Assembly: GCA_035555315.1 (NCBI GenBank)
Contig: DATMGU010000046.1
Span: 186,001 to 250,000, forward strand
Reading direction: 5' to 3'
DNA from: DATMGU01 sp035555315
GTDB taxonomy: Bacteria > Pseudomonadota > Alphaproteobacteria > ATCC43930 > CGMCC-115725
DNA length: 64,000 nucleotides
Part shown: in pieces, positions 56,587 to 64,000 of the stretch
Position numbering within the stretch: position 1 is the stretch's first letter
Layout of the letters: every line of letters begins with the position of its first letter
Position numbers and translations under genes: made by a program
The notes under the pieces: generated by a model
The model's database searches: none
Told to the model about the DNA's origin: nothing
What the model saw: the letters and a program-made list of their open reading frames with translations, nothing else

Positions 56587-56869
56587 GATCCATCCCCGGC
56601 GATCCGGTACCGTACCGCCGCCGCCGTTGCGAGAAGAGCTTTCGTGCCTCGACTTTAGCACTCCCCCTCATCCTGTCCGCAGGTTATTGACCGGCGAATG
56701 AGGCATTTCCACGGCATCGAAATGGGTGGCGCGGCTCTCGCTTCCCTCGACGGCCTTGTTATTACGCTTTGTTAAGTAAATGCTTGTGTAGTGGCGGCAT
56801 CCGCGGGGCGACGTGCCGCGGTCACTGGCCTGTCGAGGCATCTCGCGCCGACAGACTGTCGGAGGGGTC

Positions 56870-59194
56870 TTGAGCGCGGTCAGAGGCATTTCGTGGTACC
56901 GTCGCGTTGGTCTCGAAGCATCGGTGATCTGCGTCTGTATACTGGCGATCGCTTGCCTGGCTGGCCTCTTCGCCGTCTCGGCATATTCCGGCCGCGAGGC
57001 CGCCCTCGCGGCGGCGCATGAAACGGCTGCTAGCCTGACCCGAACGGCGCAAATCGGCACCTCCCGCTCCATCGCCGCCGTTGACGGGATGGTGCAGGGC
57101 GTTGCCAGATTGCTCCAGCCGACGGTGCTGCGTGGAGCGCTGGACGATGCCGCGGTCGACACGATCGTCAGCGCGTTCAACCCCGGTATTCTTGGCGTGC
57201 GCAGTGTCTTCGTCGTGGATGGCGGCGGCCATCGGATCGGCGGGGCCGCGCCCGATGGCGATGCCGCGGCCCCGTTCGCCGACCGAGAGTTCTTCCGGAC
57301 CTATCAGCGGGACCCGTCTCCCGCTCTGTTTATCAGCCATCCCGAATATTCCGGCCCCGTGGCTGGTTCGCCTGCTGGGTCGATCGACAGCTGGTCCATT
57401 CTGATCGGGCGGCCCTTCGTCGCCGGCGCACTGCATGGCTTCATCGTGGCCGATATGCCGATCGCCGCCTTTGCCCGTTTATTGAGTTCGTTCAATTCAT
57501 CGCCGGCCGCGGAATTGGCGCTGGTCGGATCGGATGGTGTGTTGTTCGCCAGCGATCCCGTCGATGCGCGGCTGATTGGCCAGCGGGTCGCCGAACCGAT
57601 GGAGAATCCAGGCATCGAAGCGGCGAGCCCGGACCGAACGGATCAGCTGCGGCCCACACAACATATCGGCGACGGTCTTAGCCTGACGGACAACTCCGCC
57701 GGTATCGTTGGCTTGAGGTCGGTTCCAGGGCACCGGCTTGTCATCCGCGCCAGCATCGAGCGGGACACGGCCCTACGGGATTGGCGGGGCGAGTGGCGCA
57801 GCGATATAGAAACCTTCGTGGTATCGGCGCTGGCGATCGGCCTGTTCGCGGTCTGCCTGATCGTTCTGATCCGCCGGGAGCGTCGTTCCCGGCTCATCTT
57901 GGCGAATGCCGTCGCCAGCATCAGCGACGGCTTCGTGTTGTTCGATCGCCATGATCGGCTGGTATTCTGCAATCAAAAATACCGAGAGATGCATCCCCGA
58001 TCGTCAAGACACTTCCGACCGGGCATCACCTTCGAACAGATCGTCAGGCTGGGGTTCGTGACGGGCGATAGCGAGATGATCGGCGACAATGTCGAGGCGG
58101 AGGTTACCAGGACGATGGAGAGCCATCGCCGCTATCCGGTGGGTGTCGAGCAAGCGATGGGCGACGACCGGTGGCTGTTGAGTTCGGATCGTTTGACTGC
58201 GGATGGCGGCAGCGTCGGGATCCGAACCGACATCACGCAGATGAAGCGCCAGGAGGCGGTATTGCGCGCCAATCAGGAAGCGCTCAACCGGGCGATCCTG
58301 GAATCGGAGAGCGCGCGGTCGCAGTTGCAGGCGCAGGCCGATCATCTCGCTGCCTTGGCCGCGGATCTGGCGGTCGCGCGCGACAAAGCCGAAGTCGCCA
58401 ATTTGGCGAAGAGTCGGTTTCTCGCCAATATGAGCCACGAGTTGCGCACACCGCTGAACGCGATCATCGGTTTCGCTGAGTTGCTTCGGCTGGAGATCTT
58501 CGGCTCGGTCAATGACAAGCAGCGGGAATATGTCGGCGACATCCATTACAGCGGCTCGCTTCTGCTTGAGATCATCAGCGGCGTGCTCGATCTTTCGAAA
58601 ATCGAGGCCGGCCGGGAAGAGCTGAAGGAGGAGGAGATCGATCTCGTCGCCGTCATCCGCAGCCAATTGACGGTGATGGTGCCGCGCGCGGCGGAGGCAT
58701 CGATCTCGATCGACGCCGCCTTCGCGGACGGCTTGCCGACGATCCGCGCCGATGGATTGAAGCTGCGTCAGATGGTGCTGAATCTGCTGTCGAACGCGGT
58801 GAAATTCACGCCGGCCGGGGGGCGGGTGACGATCAAGGCGGCGATCGAAGGGCCAGACAGTCAAGGGCCGCATAGTCCAGGGCCGGGCTGGATCGGCATC
58901 GCGGTCGCGGATACCGGCATCGGGATCGATGAAGCCGACCTCAACTTGGTTTTGGAGCCGTTCCGCCAGGTCGAGGGTCAGATGGCGCGGAAATATGGCG
59001 GTACCGGCCTCGGGCTTGCCATCACCAACGCGCAGGTCAAGCTGCATGGCGGCCGGCTCGATCTCAAAAGCGCGGTGGGCGAAGGGACGGTGGCGACTCT
59101 CTTCCTACCGCCCTGGCGCAATCTTGGCAGGCAACCGTCGGCGGCCGGAACCGATCAGCCGGAACTCGATGATCTGTTGCAGCGGGTAGGCTGA
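56870..59194 (+). CDS. Membrane sensor histidine kinase with PAS domain
   Basis: 774 residues from a TTG at 56870 behind GGAGGGG; a GTG at 56813 is an alternative (793 residues). TM1 lies at about 18-39 and TM2 at about 314-335, enclosing a periplasmic Cache-like sensor with DGGGHRIGG and DREFFRTY. A PAS-type region follows (about 345-455, SISDGFVLFDRHDRLVFCNQ), then a coiled coil, the phosphoacceptor His about 523 in NMSHELRTPLNAIIGF (PleC/DivJ-type core), N box NLLSNAVKF, G1 DTGIGI and G2 GGTGLGLAI. There is no receiver domain, so a separate response regulator is expected but is not adjacent. Confidence 0.94.
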   Translation: MSAVRGISWYRRVGLEASVICVCILAIACLAGLFAVSAYSGREAALAAAHETAASLTRTAQIGTSRSIAAVDGMVQGVARLLQPTVLRGALDDAAVDTIVSAFNPGILGVRSVFVVDGGGHRIGGAAPDGDAAAPFADREFFRTYQRDPSPALFISHPEYSGPVAGSPAGSIDSWSILIGRPFVAGALHGFIVADMPIAAFARLLSSFNSSPAAELALVGSDGVLFASDPVDARLIGQRVAEPMENPGIEAASPDRTDQLRPTQHIGDGLSLTDNSAGIVGLRSVPGHRLVIRASIERDTALRDWRGEWRSDIETFVVSALAIGLFAVCLIVLIRRERRSRLILANAVASISDGFVLFDRHDRLVFCNQKYREMHPRSSRHFRPGITFEQIVRLGFVTGDSEMIGDNVEAEVTRTMESHRRYPVGVEQAMGDDRWLLSSDRLTADGGSVGIRTDITQMKRQEAVLRANQEALNRAILESESARSQLQAQADHLAALAADLAVARDKAEVANLAKSRFLANMSHELRTPLNAIIGFAELLRLEIFGSVNDKQREYVGDIHYSGSLLLEIISGVLDLSKIEAGREELKEEEIDLVAVIRSQLTVMVPRAAEASISIDAAFADGLPTIRADGLKLRQMVLNLLSNAVKFTPAGGRVTIKAAIEGPDSQGPHSPGPGWIGIAVADTGIGIDEADLNLVLEPFRQVEGQMARKYGGTGLGLAITNAQVKLHGGRLDLKSAVGEGTVATLFLPPWRNLGRQPSAAGTDQPELDDLLQRVG

Positions 59195-59308
59195 CGCCGG
59201 CCGGTTAATTTCGTTTAGGGCAATTCCGTTGGGCCGATTTCGCTCGACCAAAATTGGTTCTAGGGTGCGGGCGACCCGCTCACGGGTCGGCGACCTACGG
59301 ATTGAATC

Positions 59309-60289
59309 ATGCTGTCCATCGGAGTGATCGGCCTCGGTATCATGGGGCGGCGCATGCTGGGGAGCCTCACCACCCATCCCGGGTTTCGCGTCGCCGGCGC
59401 CTGGGATCCGTCGGCGGACGCGCGGACGATATTCGCCACGACATATCCGGGCATTCCGCTGTTGGAGAGCGCCGCCGACCTGATTGGCTTGCTCGGGCTG
59501 GATGCGGTGTATATCGCCTCGCCGCCGCGCAGCCATATCGAGCATCTGGATCGGGCATTCGATGCCGGCCGCGCCGCCTTGTGTGAAAAGCCGCTGTCGG
59601 TCGATGCCGGGCAGTCCCGCCGGCTGGTCGCCCGTGCCACAGCCGAAGGCCAGCGCGCCGCGGTCAACTTTCCGTTCGCGAGTTCCATCGGGGTGACGGC
59701 GCTCCTCGCCGACCTCGCGGCGTTGGGGCCGATCCGATCGATCGACGTCGAGGTTGGCTTCGCCGCCTGGCCGCGCCAGTGGCAGGAGGCGGCGGCACCC
59801 TGGCTCGGCCGCCGGGGCGAGGGCGGTTTCGTGCGCGAGGTGGTCTCGCATTTCCTGTTCCTCGCCCGCCGCCTCGGCGGACCGCTGACCGTGCTCGACG
59901 GTCACGTGGCGTATCCCTCGGATGGCGAGACCGCCGAGACCGCTCTCGAGGCGCGGCTCACCGCCGGTGAGGTGCCGCTTCGCTTGACCGGTGGCGTCGG
60001 TGGTTGGCACACCGAGATCGATGAGAATACCTGCGTGATCGAGGCGGCCGGCGGTGCGTTGCGGATCCGGGATTGGATCGGCGTCGAGCGCCGCATGGCG
60101 GCCGGCTGGGTGCCGCTCGATCTGGGTGAGGGTGATCTGCGGCAGCGCGCGGCGGCCTTGCAGCTTGATGGTCTGGCGGCACTGATCGAAGGGCGGCCCC
60201 ATCATCTGCCCACCCTGTCGGAGGCGCTCGATGTGCAAGTAACCGTGGAAACCCTGCTGAGCAGCGGAGCAGGTATGCCAACGGTTTAG
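59309..60289 (+). CDS. Gfo/Idh/MocA-family oxidoreductase
   Basis: 326-residue NAD(P)-dependent oxidoreductase. The Rossmann motif is IGVIGLGIMGRRML; YIASPPRSHIEHLDRAF and CEKPLSVDAG are the family's hallmark. The C-terminal domain is the usual beta-sheet substrate domain. Members act on sugars, inositols or glycosides. The substrate is unknown; the following methyltransferase could share a pathway, but the spacing gives no strong support. Confidence 0.92.
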   Translation: MLSIGVIGLGIMGRRMLGSLTTHPGFRVAGAWDPSADARTIFATTYPGIPLLESAADLIGLLGLDAVYIASPPRSHIEHLDRAFDAGRAALCEKPLSVDAGQSRRLVARATAEGQRAAVNFPFASSIGVTALLADLAALGPIRSIDVEVGFAAWPRQWQEAAAPWLGRRGEGGFVREVVSHFLFLARRLGGPLTVLDGHVAYPSDGETAETALEARLTAGEVPLRLTGGVGGWHTEIDENTCVIEAAGGALRIRDWIGVERRMAAGWVPLDLGEGDLRQRAAALQLDGLAALIEGRPHHLPTLSEALDVQVTVETLLSSGAGMPTV

Positions 60290-60388
60290 TGTTTTATTCA
60301 TCGTTTTTCGGCAGATTTCCATCCAAGGTCCTCAAAGGATCTTAGGAACGGCTCGTTGGCCGCTTTCTTGTGGATGACCGAGGAGATG

Positions 60389-61315
60389 ATGGCCGTAGCT
60401 CAGGGCAGCCAATCGGAACGGGCCGCCTCTCCCTGGCGCCGGCGACTTCACGCGTGGTGGGAAGGCGCCGATCTGGCCGAGTCGGCCGAACCGCCGGCGG
60501 ACGTTGCCGAGCCGACGCGGCCTGCTGTGCCATTGTCGCAACAGGTCGACCGGCTGGCGATCTCGCAAATGCTATGGGGCCCCGGCTTCCTCGAGCCGGG
60601 CGGCCCGGACCACGTTCTCAACATCGTGAAGCCGTTCGGCTGCAATCCCGCGATGAGCATGCTGGATCTGTCCGGCGGCCTCGGTGGCCCGGCGCGGCTG
60701 ATCTCCAGTACCTTCGACATCTATATTACAGCGCGCGAACGGATCGCGGCGATCGCGGAACGCGGCCTCGCCATGTCGGTCGATGCCGGCATGGCCAAAA
60801 AGGCGCCGGTCACCGCCTATGATCCTGAAGCGCTGGAACTGCGGGCCGGTGCCTTCGATTGTGCCTTCGCTCAGCAATTGCTGTTCGGTGTCGAGAATAA
60901 GGACAAGTTTCTGGCGACGCTGAAGAACGGCCTCAAGGCGCGCGGCAATTTCGCGTTCACCGATTATGTGCTGTTGGATGGCGGCGAGAAGGACCTGACC
61001 CTCAAGGCATGGAAGACGGTCGAACGGGTCGTGCCGCACCTCTGGACCCGGGCTCAATATGAGGCGGGAATGAAGACCGCCGGCTTCGATGTCCGTATCG
61101 TCGAAGATATCAGCGATCAATACCGCGGCCAGATCGTTCAGGGATGGGGCAACCTCATTCGCAACGTCAATCTGCGTAAGCTGCCCAAACCCGAGATGCT
61201 GGCGCTGATGGATGAGGCGGAGCTGTGGATCTACCGGCTGAACGCGCTCAATGCGAAGGCGCTGGGCGTCATGCGGTTTTACGCGCTCTCGACCAAGAGT
61301 GCCGCGCTGCATTGA
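60389..61315 (+). CDS. SAM-dependent methyltransferase
   Basis: 308 residues from the ATG at 60389, directly after GAGGAG; ATG codons at 60374 and 60386 and a TTG at 60356 are alternatives. Motif I is MLDLSGGLGGPARLIS and motif-IV-like sequence is AFDCAFAQQLLFGVEN, followed by the class I fold to the end (FTDYVLLDGGEKD). A glycine-rich SAM site is clear but the acceptor is not. The N-terminal 80 residues are Ala/Pro-rich and less conserved-looking. Confidence 0.9.
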   Translation: MAVAQGSQSERAASPWRRRLHAWWEGADLAESAEPPADVAEPTRPAVPLSQQVDRLAISQMLWGPGFLEPGGPDHVLNIVKPFGCNPAMSMLDLSGGLGGPARLISSTFDIYITARERIAAIAERGLAMSVDAGMAKKAPVTAYDPEALELRAGAFDCAFAQQLLFGVENKDKFLATLKNGLKARGNFAFTDYVLLDGGEKDLTLKAWKTVERVVPHLWTRAQYEAGMKTAGFDVRIVEDISDQYRGQIVQGWGNLIRNVNLRKLPKPEMLALMDEAELWIYRLNALNAKALGVMRFYALSTKSAALH

Positions 61316-61335
61316 GGATCGACGCAAGCTTATCG

Positions 61336-61363
61336 TTGACAGGCGAGCCGCCCTCGGCATAGG
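61336..61363 (+). promoter_or_regulatory. Candidate sigma-70 promoter of rpmJ
   Basis: TTGACA at 61336-61341 and CATAGG at 61358-61363, separated by 16 bases, lie about 50 bases before the rpmJ start. The -35 box is a perfect match; the -10 box matches 3 of 6 positions, so this is a moderate call. Confidence 0.45.
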
Positions 61364-61413
61364 TTCCGCGCCTTCTCGTCGCCCGTCTCTATTTCTGTCG
61401 CCAAGGTTCTGTC

Positions 61414-61539
61414 ATGAAGGTCGTCAACTCGCTGAAGTCGCTGAAGAAGCGCGACAAGAACTGCCGCGTCATTCGGCGTAAGGGCCGAGTCTACGTCATC
61501 AACAAGGCGAACCCGCGCTTCAAGGCGCGCCAGGGCTGA
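61414..61539 (+). CDS. rpmJ: 50S ribosomal protein L36 (zinc-free form)
   Basis: 41-residue basic protein beginning MKVVNSLKSLKKRDKNCRVI and ending NPRFKARQG, a full-length L36. It has one cysteine instead of the CXXC/CX2H zinc ligands of the other form, as in most alphaproteobacteria. It binds 23S rRNA in the large subunit. It is a single-gene unit between a candidate promoter and a strong hairpin. Confidence 0.97.
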   Translation: MKVVNSLKSLKKRDKNCRVIRRKGRVYVINKANPRFKARQG

Positions 61540-61624
61540 CCCGATCCCGACCCTGGTTAATCCCGGCCCCGGTTAGGTTGATCCGGGTCTCGCGCGCCGC
61601 AATCCGGACTTAAACGCAAAACAT

Positions 61625-61650
61625 CCCCGACCGCCGCTCGGCGTTCGGGG
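61625..61650 (+). terminator. Strong hairpin downstream of rpmJ
   Basis: CCCCGA-C-CGCCG at 61625-61636 pairs with CGGCG-T-TCGGGG at 61639-61650: 11 pairs and one internal mismatch. It starts 86 bases after the rpmJ stop. T's follow weakly on the plus strand (CGTTATT); on the minus strand the hairpin is followed by ATGTTTTGCGTTT, so it may work in both directions. Confidence 0.65.
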
Positions 61651-61768
61651 CGTTATTGGTGGTTGCGGGTCGGAACGCCAGCACCCATGCTTCTGATCTA
61701 GAACCCGGACGCAGCATCGATCGCTGACGCAAAAGGGATAAGATCGGTAGAAGGGGGACGCGCCGCCC

Positions 61769-63256
61769 ATGCGGATGCCGGTTCCAGACGCTCACATCAT
61801 TTCCCGTCGGCGCGAGATCGCGACCGCCTTGCGGCGGATCTTGCCCCCGGAATCAGTCATCGCCGACGAGGACGAGCGACGGGTTTATGAAAGCGACGGG
61901 CTGACCGCGTATCGTCAAATCCCGCTGATCGTGGTCTTGCCCCGCACGACCGCCGAGGTATCGGCGGTGCTGCGCTATTGCGACGCCGAGGGTGTGAAGA
62001 TCGTGCCGCGTGGCGCCGGCACGTCGCTGTCCGGTGGTGCCCTGCCGCTGGCCGATGCCATCACCCTCGGGATGGGCAAGCTCAACCGCGTGCTGGAGGT
62101 GGATTACGCCAATCGCTGCGCCGTGGTGCAGCCGGGCGTCACCAATCTGGGCATCACCCGCGCCGTCGAGGCCGAGGGGTTCTATTACGCGCCGGATCCG
62201 TCGAGCCAGATCGCCTGCACCATCGGCGGCAATGTCGCCGAGAATTCCGGCGGCGTGCATTGCTTGAAATACGGTCTCACCACCAACAACGTGCTGGGTG
62301 TCGAACTGGTGCTGATGAACGGCGACGTGATCCGGCTGGGCGGCAAGCAACTCGACAGCGAGGGCTACGACCTGCTGGGCGTCGTCACCGGGTCGGAGGG
62401 GCTGCTGGGCGTCATCACCGAGGTGACGGTGCGCATCTTGCCCCGGCCGGCCAATCTGAAGGCGATGATGCTGGGCTTTCCATCGAGCGAGGCGGCCGGC
62501 AATTGCGTCGCCCGGGTGATCGGCGCCGGAATCATCCCGGCCGGCATGGAGATGATGGATCAACTGGCGATCCAGGCGGCGGAGGCCTTTGTCAAGGTCG
62601 GCTATCCGCTCGACGTCGCGGCCTTGCTGATCGTCGAGCTGGATGGTCCGATGGTCGAGATCGACCATCTGATGGAGCGGTTGACCGAGATCGCGGCTGC
62701 GAGCGGCGCCACCTCGTGCCGGATCAGCGCCAGCGAGGAAGAGCGGCTGGGCTTCTGGGCCGGGCGCAAGGCGGCGTTCCCGGCGGTCGGCCGCATCTCG
62801 CCGGATTATTATTGCATGGACGGCACGATCCCGCGGCGGACCCTGCCGCTGGTGCTGCGCAAGATGACCGAATTGTCGCTCCATTACGGGCTACGCGTCG
62901 CCAACGTCTTCCACGCGGGCGACGGCAACCTGCATCCGTTGATCCTCTACGATGCGAACCAGCCCGGCGAGTTGGACAAGGCGGAGGCATTCGGCAGCGA
63001 TATCCTGCGGCTCTGCGTCGAAGTCGGCGGTGTGCTGACCGGCGAACATGGCGTCGGCGTCGAGAAGCGCGACCTGATGGGCACGATGTTCAACGACATC
63101 GATCTCGACCACCAGATGCGCGTCAAATGCGCCTTCGATCCGCAACATCTGCTGAACCCTGGCAAGGTGTTTCCGGAACTGCGCCGCTGCGCCGAGCTGG
63201 GCCGCATGCATATCCATCACGGGGCGCTGCCGTTCCCGGACCTGCCGCGCTTCTAA
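61769..63256 (+). CDS. glcD: Glycolate oxidase, FAD-binding subunit GlcD
   Basis: 495-residue flavoprotein. The PCMH FAD-binding domain shows VPRGAGTSLSGGALPLAD and ACTIGGNVAENSGG...CLKYGLT; the FAD-oxidase C-terminal domain (PF02913) has NVFHAGDGNLHPLILYD and TGEHGVGVEKRDLM. GlcD with GlcE and GlcF oxidises glycolate to glyoxylate at the membrane. The next gene, 10 bases downstream, is glcE, which supports the assignment over other FAD-linked oxidases such as D-lactate dehydrogenase. Confidence 0.95.
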   Translation: MRMPVPDAHIISRRREIATALRRILPPESVIADEDERRVYESDGLTAYRQIPLIVVLPRTTAEVSAVLRYCDAEGVKIVPRGAGTSLSGGALPLADAITLGMGKLNRVLEVDYANRCAVVQPGVTNLGITRAVEAEGFYYAPDPSSQIACTIGGNVAENSGGVHCLKYGLTTNNVLGVELVLMNGDVIRLGGKQLDSEGYDLLGVVTGSEGLLGVITEVTVRILPRPANLKAMMLGFPSSEAAGNCVARVIGAGIIPAGMEMMDQLAIQAAEAFVKVGYPLDVAALLIVELDGPMVEIDHLMERLTEIAAASGATSCRISASEEERLGFWAGRKAAFPAVGRISPDYYCMDGTIPRRTLPLVLRKMTELSLHYGLRVANVFHAGDGNLHPLILYDANQPGELDKAEAFGSDILRLCVEVGGVLTGEHGVGVEKRDLMGTMFNDIDLDHQMRVKCAFDPQHLLNPGKVFPELRRCAELGRMHIHHGALPFPDLPRF

Positions 63257-63266
63257 CAGTTAGCCA

Positions 63267-64000
63267 GTGGCAGCCGTGACGCTTATTCAACCCGAGACTC
63301 CACAACAGCTCTGCGACGCCGTCGCCGAGGCGGTGGCCGAGCGCGTGCCGATGGAAATCGTCGGTCACGGCACCAAACGGGGCTTCGGCCATCCGGTGCA
63401 GGCGGCTCACACGCTGGTGCTCAACCGGTTGTCCGGTGTGACGCTTTACGAGCCTGACGAGCTGGTGTTGACCGCCGCGGCGGGCACACCGCTCGCCGAG
63501 ATCGAGGCCCTACTGGCGGCGAATGGCCAGCATCTGGCGTTCGAACCGGCCGATCTGGCGCCGTTGCTGGGGGGTGAAGGGCTGCTGGGCGGGGGCCCCA
63601 CCATCGGTGGCGTGGTTGCCTGTAACCTCGCCGGGCCGCGGCGCATCCAGTCGGGGGCCGCGCGCGACCATGTGCTGGGCTTCACCGCCGTCAGTGGCCG
63701 GGCGGAAGTGTTCAAGTCGGGCGGCCGGGTCGTCAAGAACGTTACCGGCTACGATCTCTCGAAGCTGATGACCGGTTCGTTCGGCACGCTGGCGGTCTTG
63801 GCCGAGGTCACCGTCAAGGTGCTGCCCCGGCCGGAGAAGACTCGGACCGTCCTGATCTTCGGCCTCGACTGTGCCGCCGCGGTTGATGCGTTGACCCGCG
63901 CGCTGGCGACCCCGCATGAGGTTTCCGGCGCGGCGTTTCTGCCGGCACCGATCGCCGCGCGTGCGCCGGTCGGCCGGGTCGCCGGGGGCGGCCGGTCGGT
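63267..64000 (+). CDS. glcE: Glycolate oxidase subunit GlcE, 3' end cut by window edge
   Basis: Open frame from a GTG at 63267 (a GTG at 63276 is an alternative) that runs off the window after about 244 codons. The sequence PMEIVGHGTKRGFGHPV...LVLNRLSGV, LTAAAGTPLAEIEALL, LAFEPADLAPLLG and GPRRIQSGAARDHVLGFTAV is characteristic of the small FAD-binding GlcE subunit. It is 10 bases after glcD; glcF is expected next. Confidence 0.93.
   Translation, partial: MAAVTLIQPETPQQLCDAVAEAVAERVPMEIVGHGTKRGFGHPVQAAHTLVLNRLSGVTLYEPDELVLTAAAGTPLAEIEALLAANGQHLAFEPADLAPLLGGEGLLGGGPTIGGVVACNLAGPRRIQSGAARDHVLGFTAVSGRAEVFKSGGRVVKNVTGYDLSKLMTGSFGTLAVLAEVTVKVLPRPEKTRTVLIFGLDCAAAVDALTRALATPHEVSGAAFLPAPIAARAPVGRVAGGGRS

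Overview
The window looks like a chromosomal segment of a GC-rich alphaproteobacterium, probably Rhodospirillales-like. The clues are the 41-residue zinc-free form of ribosomal protein L36, the HDFNN-type hybrid histidine kinases, the glcD/glcE pair and the overall codon usage; order-level placement is inference. About 45 protein genes can be supported. I saw no insertion sequence, CRISPR array, tRNA or rRNA.

Left arm (1-15 kb), sensing, uptake and carbon use. It holds a truncated small gene at the edge, a soluble GAF/PAS hybrid histidine kinase, an orphan family-5 solute-binding protein, an octopine/nopaline-type dehydrogenase, a four-gene GltIJKL-like amino-acid ABC transporter, a second membrane-anchored hybrid kinase, acetyl-CoA synthetase (acs), a creatininase-family amidohydrolase and an EVE-domain protein.

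Centre (15.3-55.5 kb), one large exopolysaccharide (EPS) locus of the Wzx/Wzy type. It encodes a flippase, two polymerase/ligase-type membrane proteins, a Wzc-like tyrosine autokinase, a short Wza-like export protein, a BBP2_2-type outer-membrane barrel, a WecG/TagA/CpsF transferase, several GT4 and GT2 transferases, two tandem exostosin-like (GT47) proteins, three acyltransferase-3 membrane proteins, a PAP2 phosphatase, a GT2-GtrA fusion with an adjacent polytopic protein, a TAT-exported GH10 glycanase, a secreted beta-helix protein resembling phage tail spikes, and HldE for ADP-heptose. At its right end is a three-gene operon (GT-C-like membrane protein, UbiA-family prenyltransferase, HAD phosphatase) that may make and use a polyprenyl-linked pentose. 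No initiating phosphoglycosyltransferase is visible, so the first sugar is probably loaded by an enzyme encoded elsewhere. Three gene pairs are tandem duplicates, and many genes are AT-rich against their neighbours, which suggests a locus assembled by transfer and duplication.

Right arm (55.6-64 kb), housekeeping and metabolism. It holds an EamA transporter, a membrane histidine kinase with a PAS domain, a Gfo/Idh/MocA oxidoreductase, a methyltransferase, rpmJ with a promoter and a strong downstream hairpin, and glcD followed by a glcE cut by the window end.

A plausible working model of the centre is this: lipid-linked repeats are built by the GT4/GT2/GT47/TagA enzymes, decorated by the acyltransferases and by polyprenyl-phosphate-dependent transferases, flipped and polymerised, exported through Wzc/Wza and the barrel, and trimmed by the GH10 and beta-helix proteins. 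The roles of single enzymes in this scheme are inferred from families and position, not shown.
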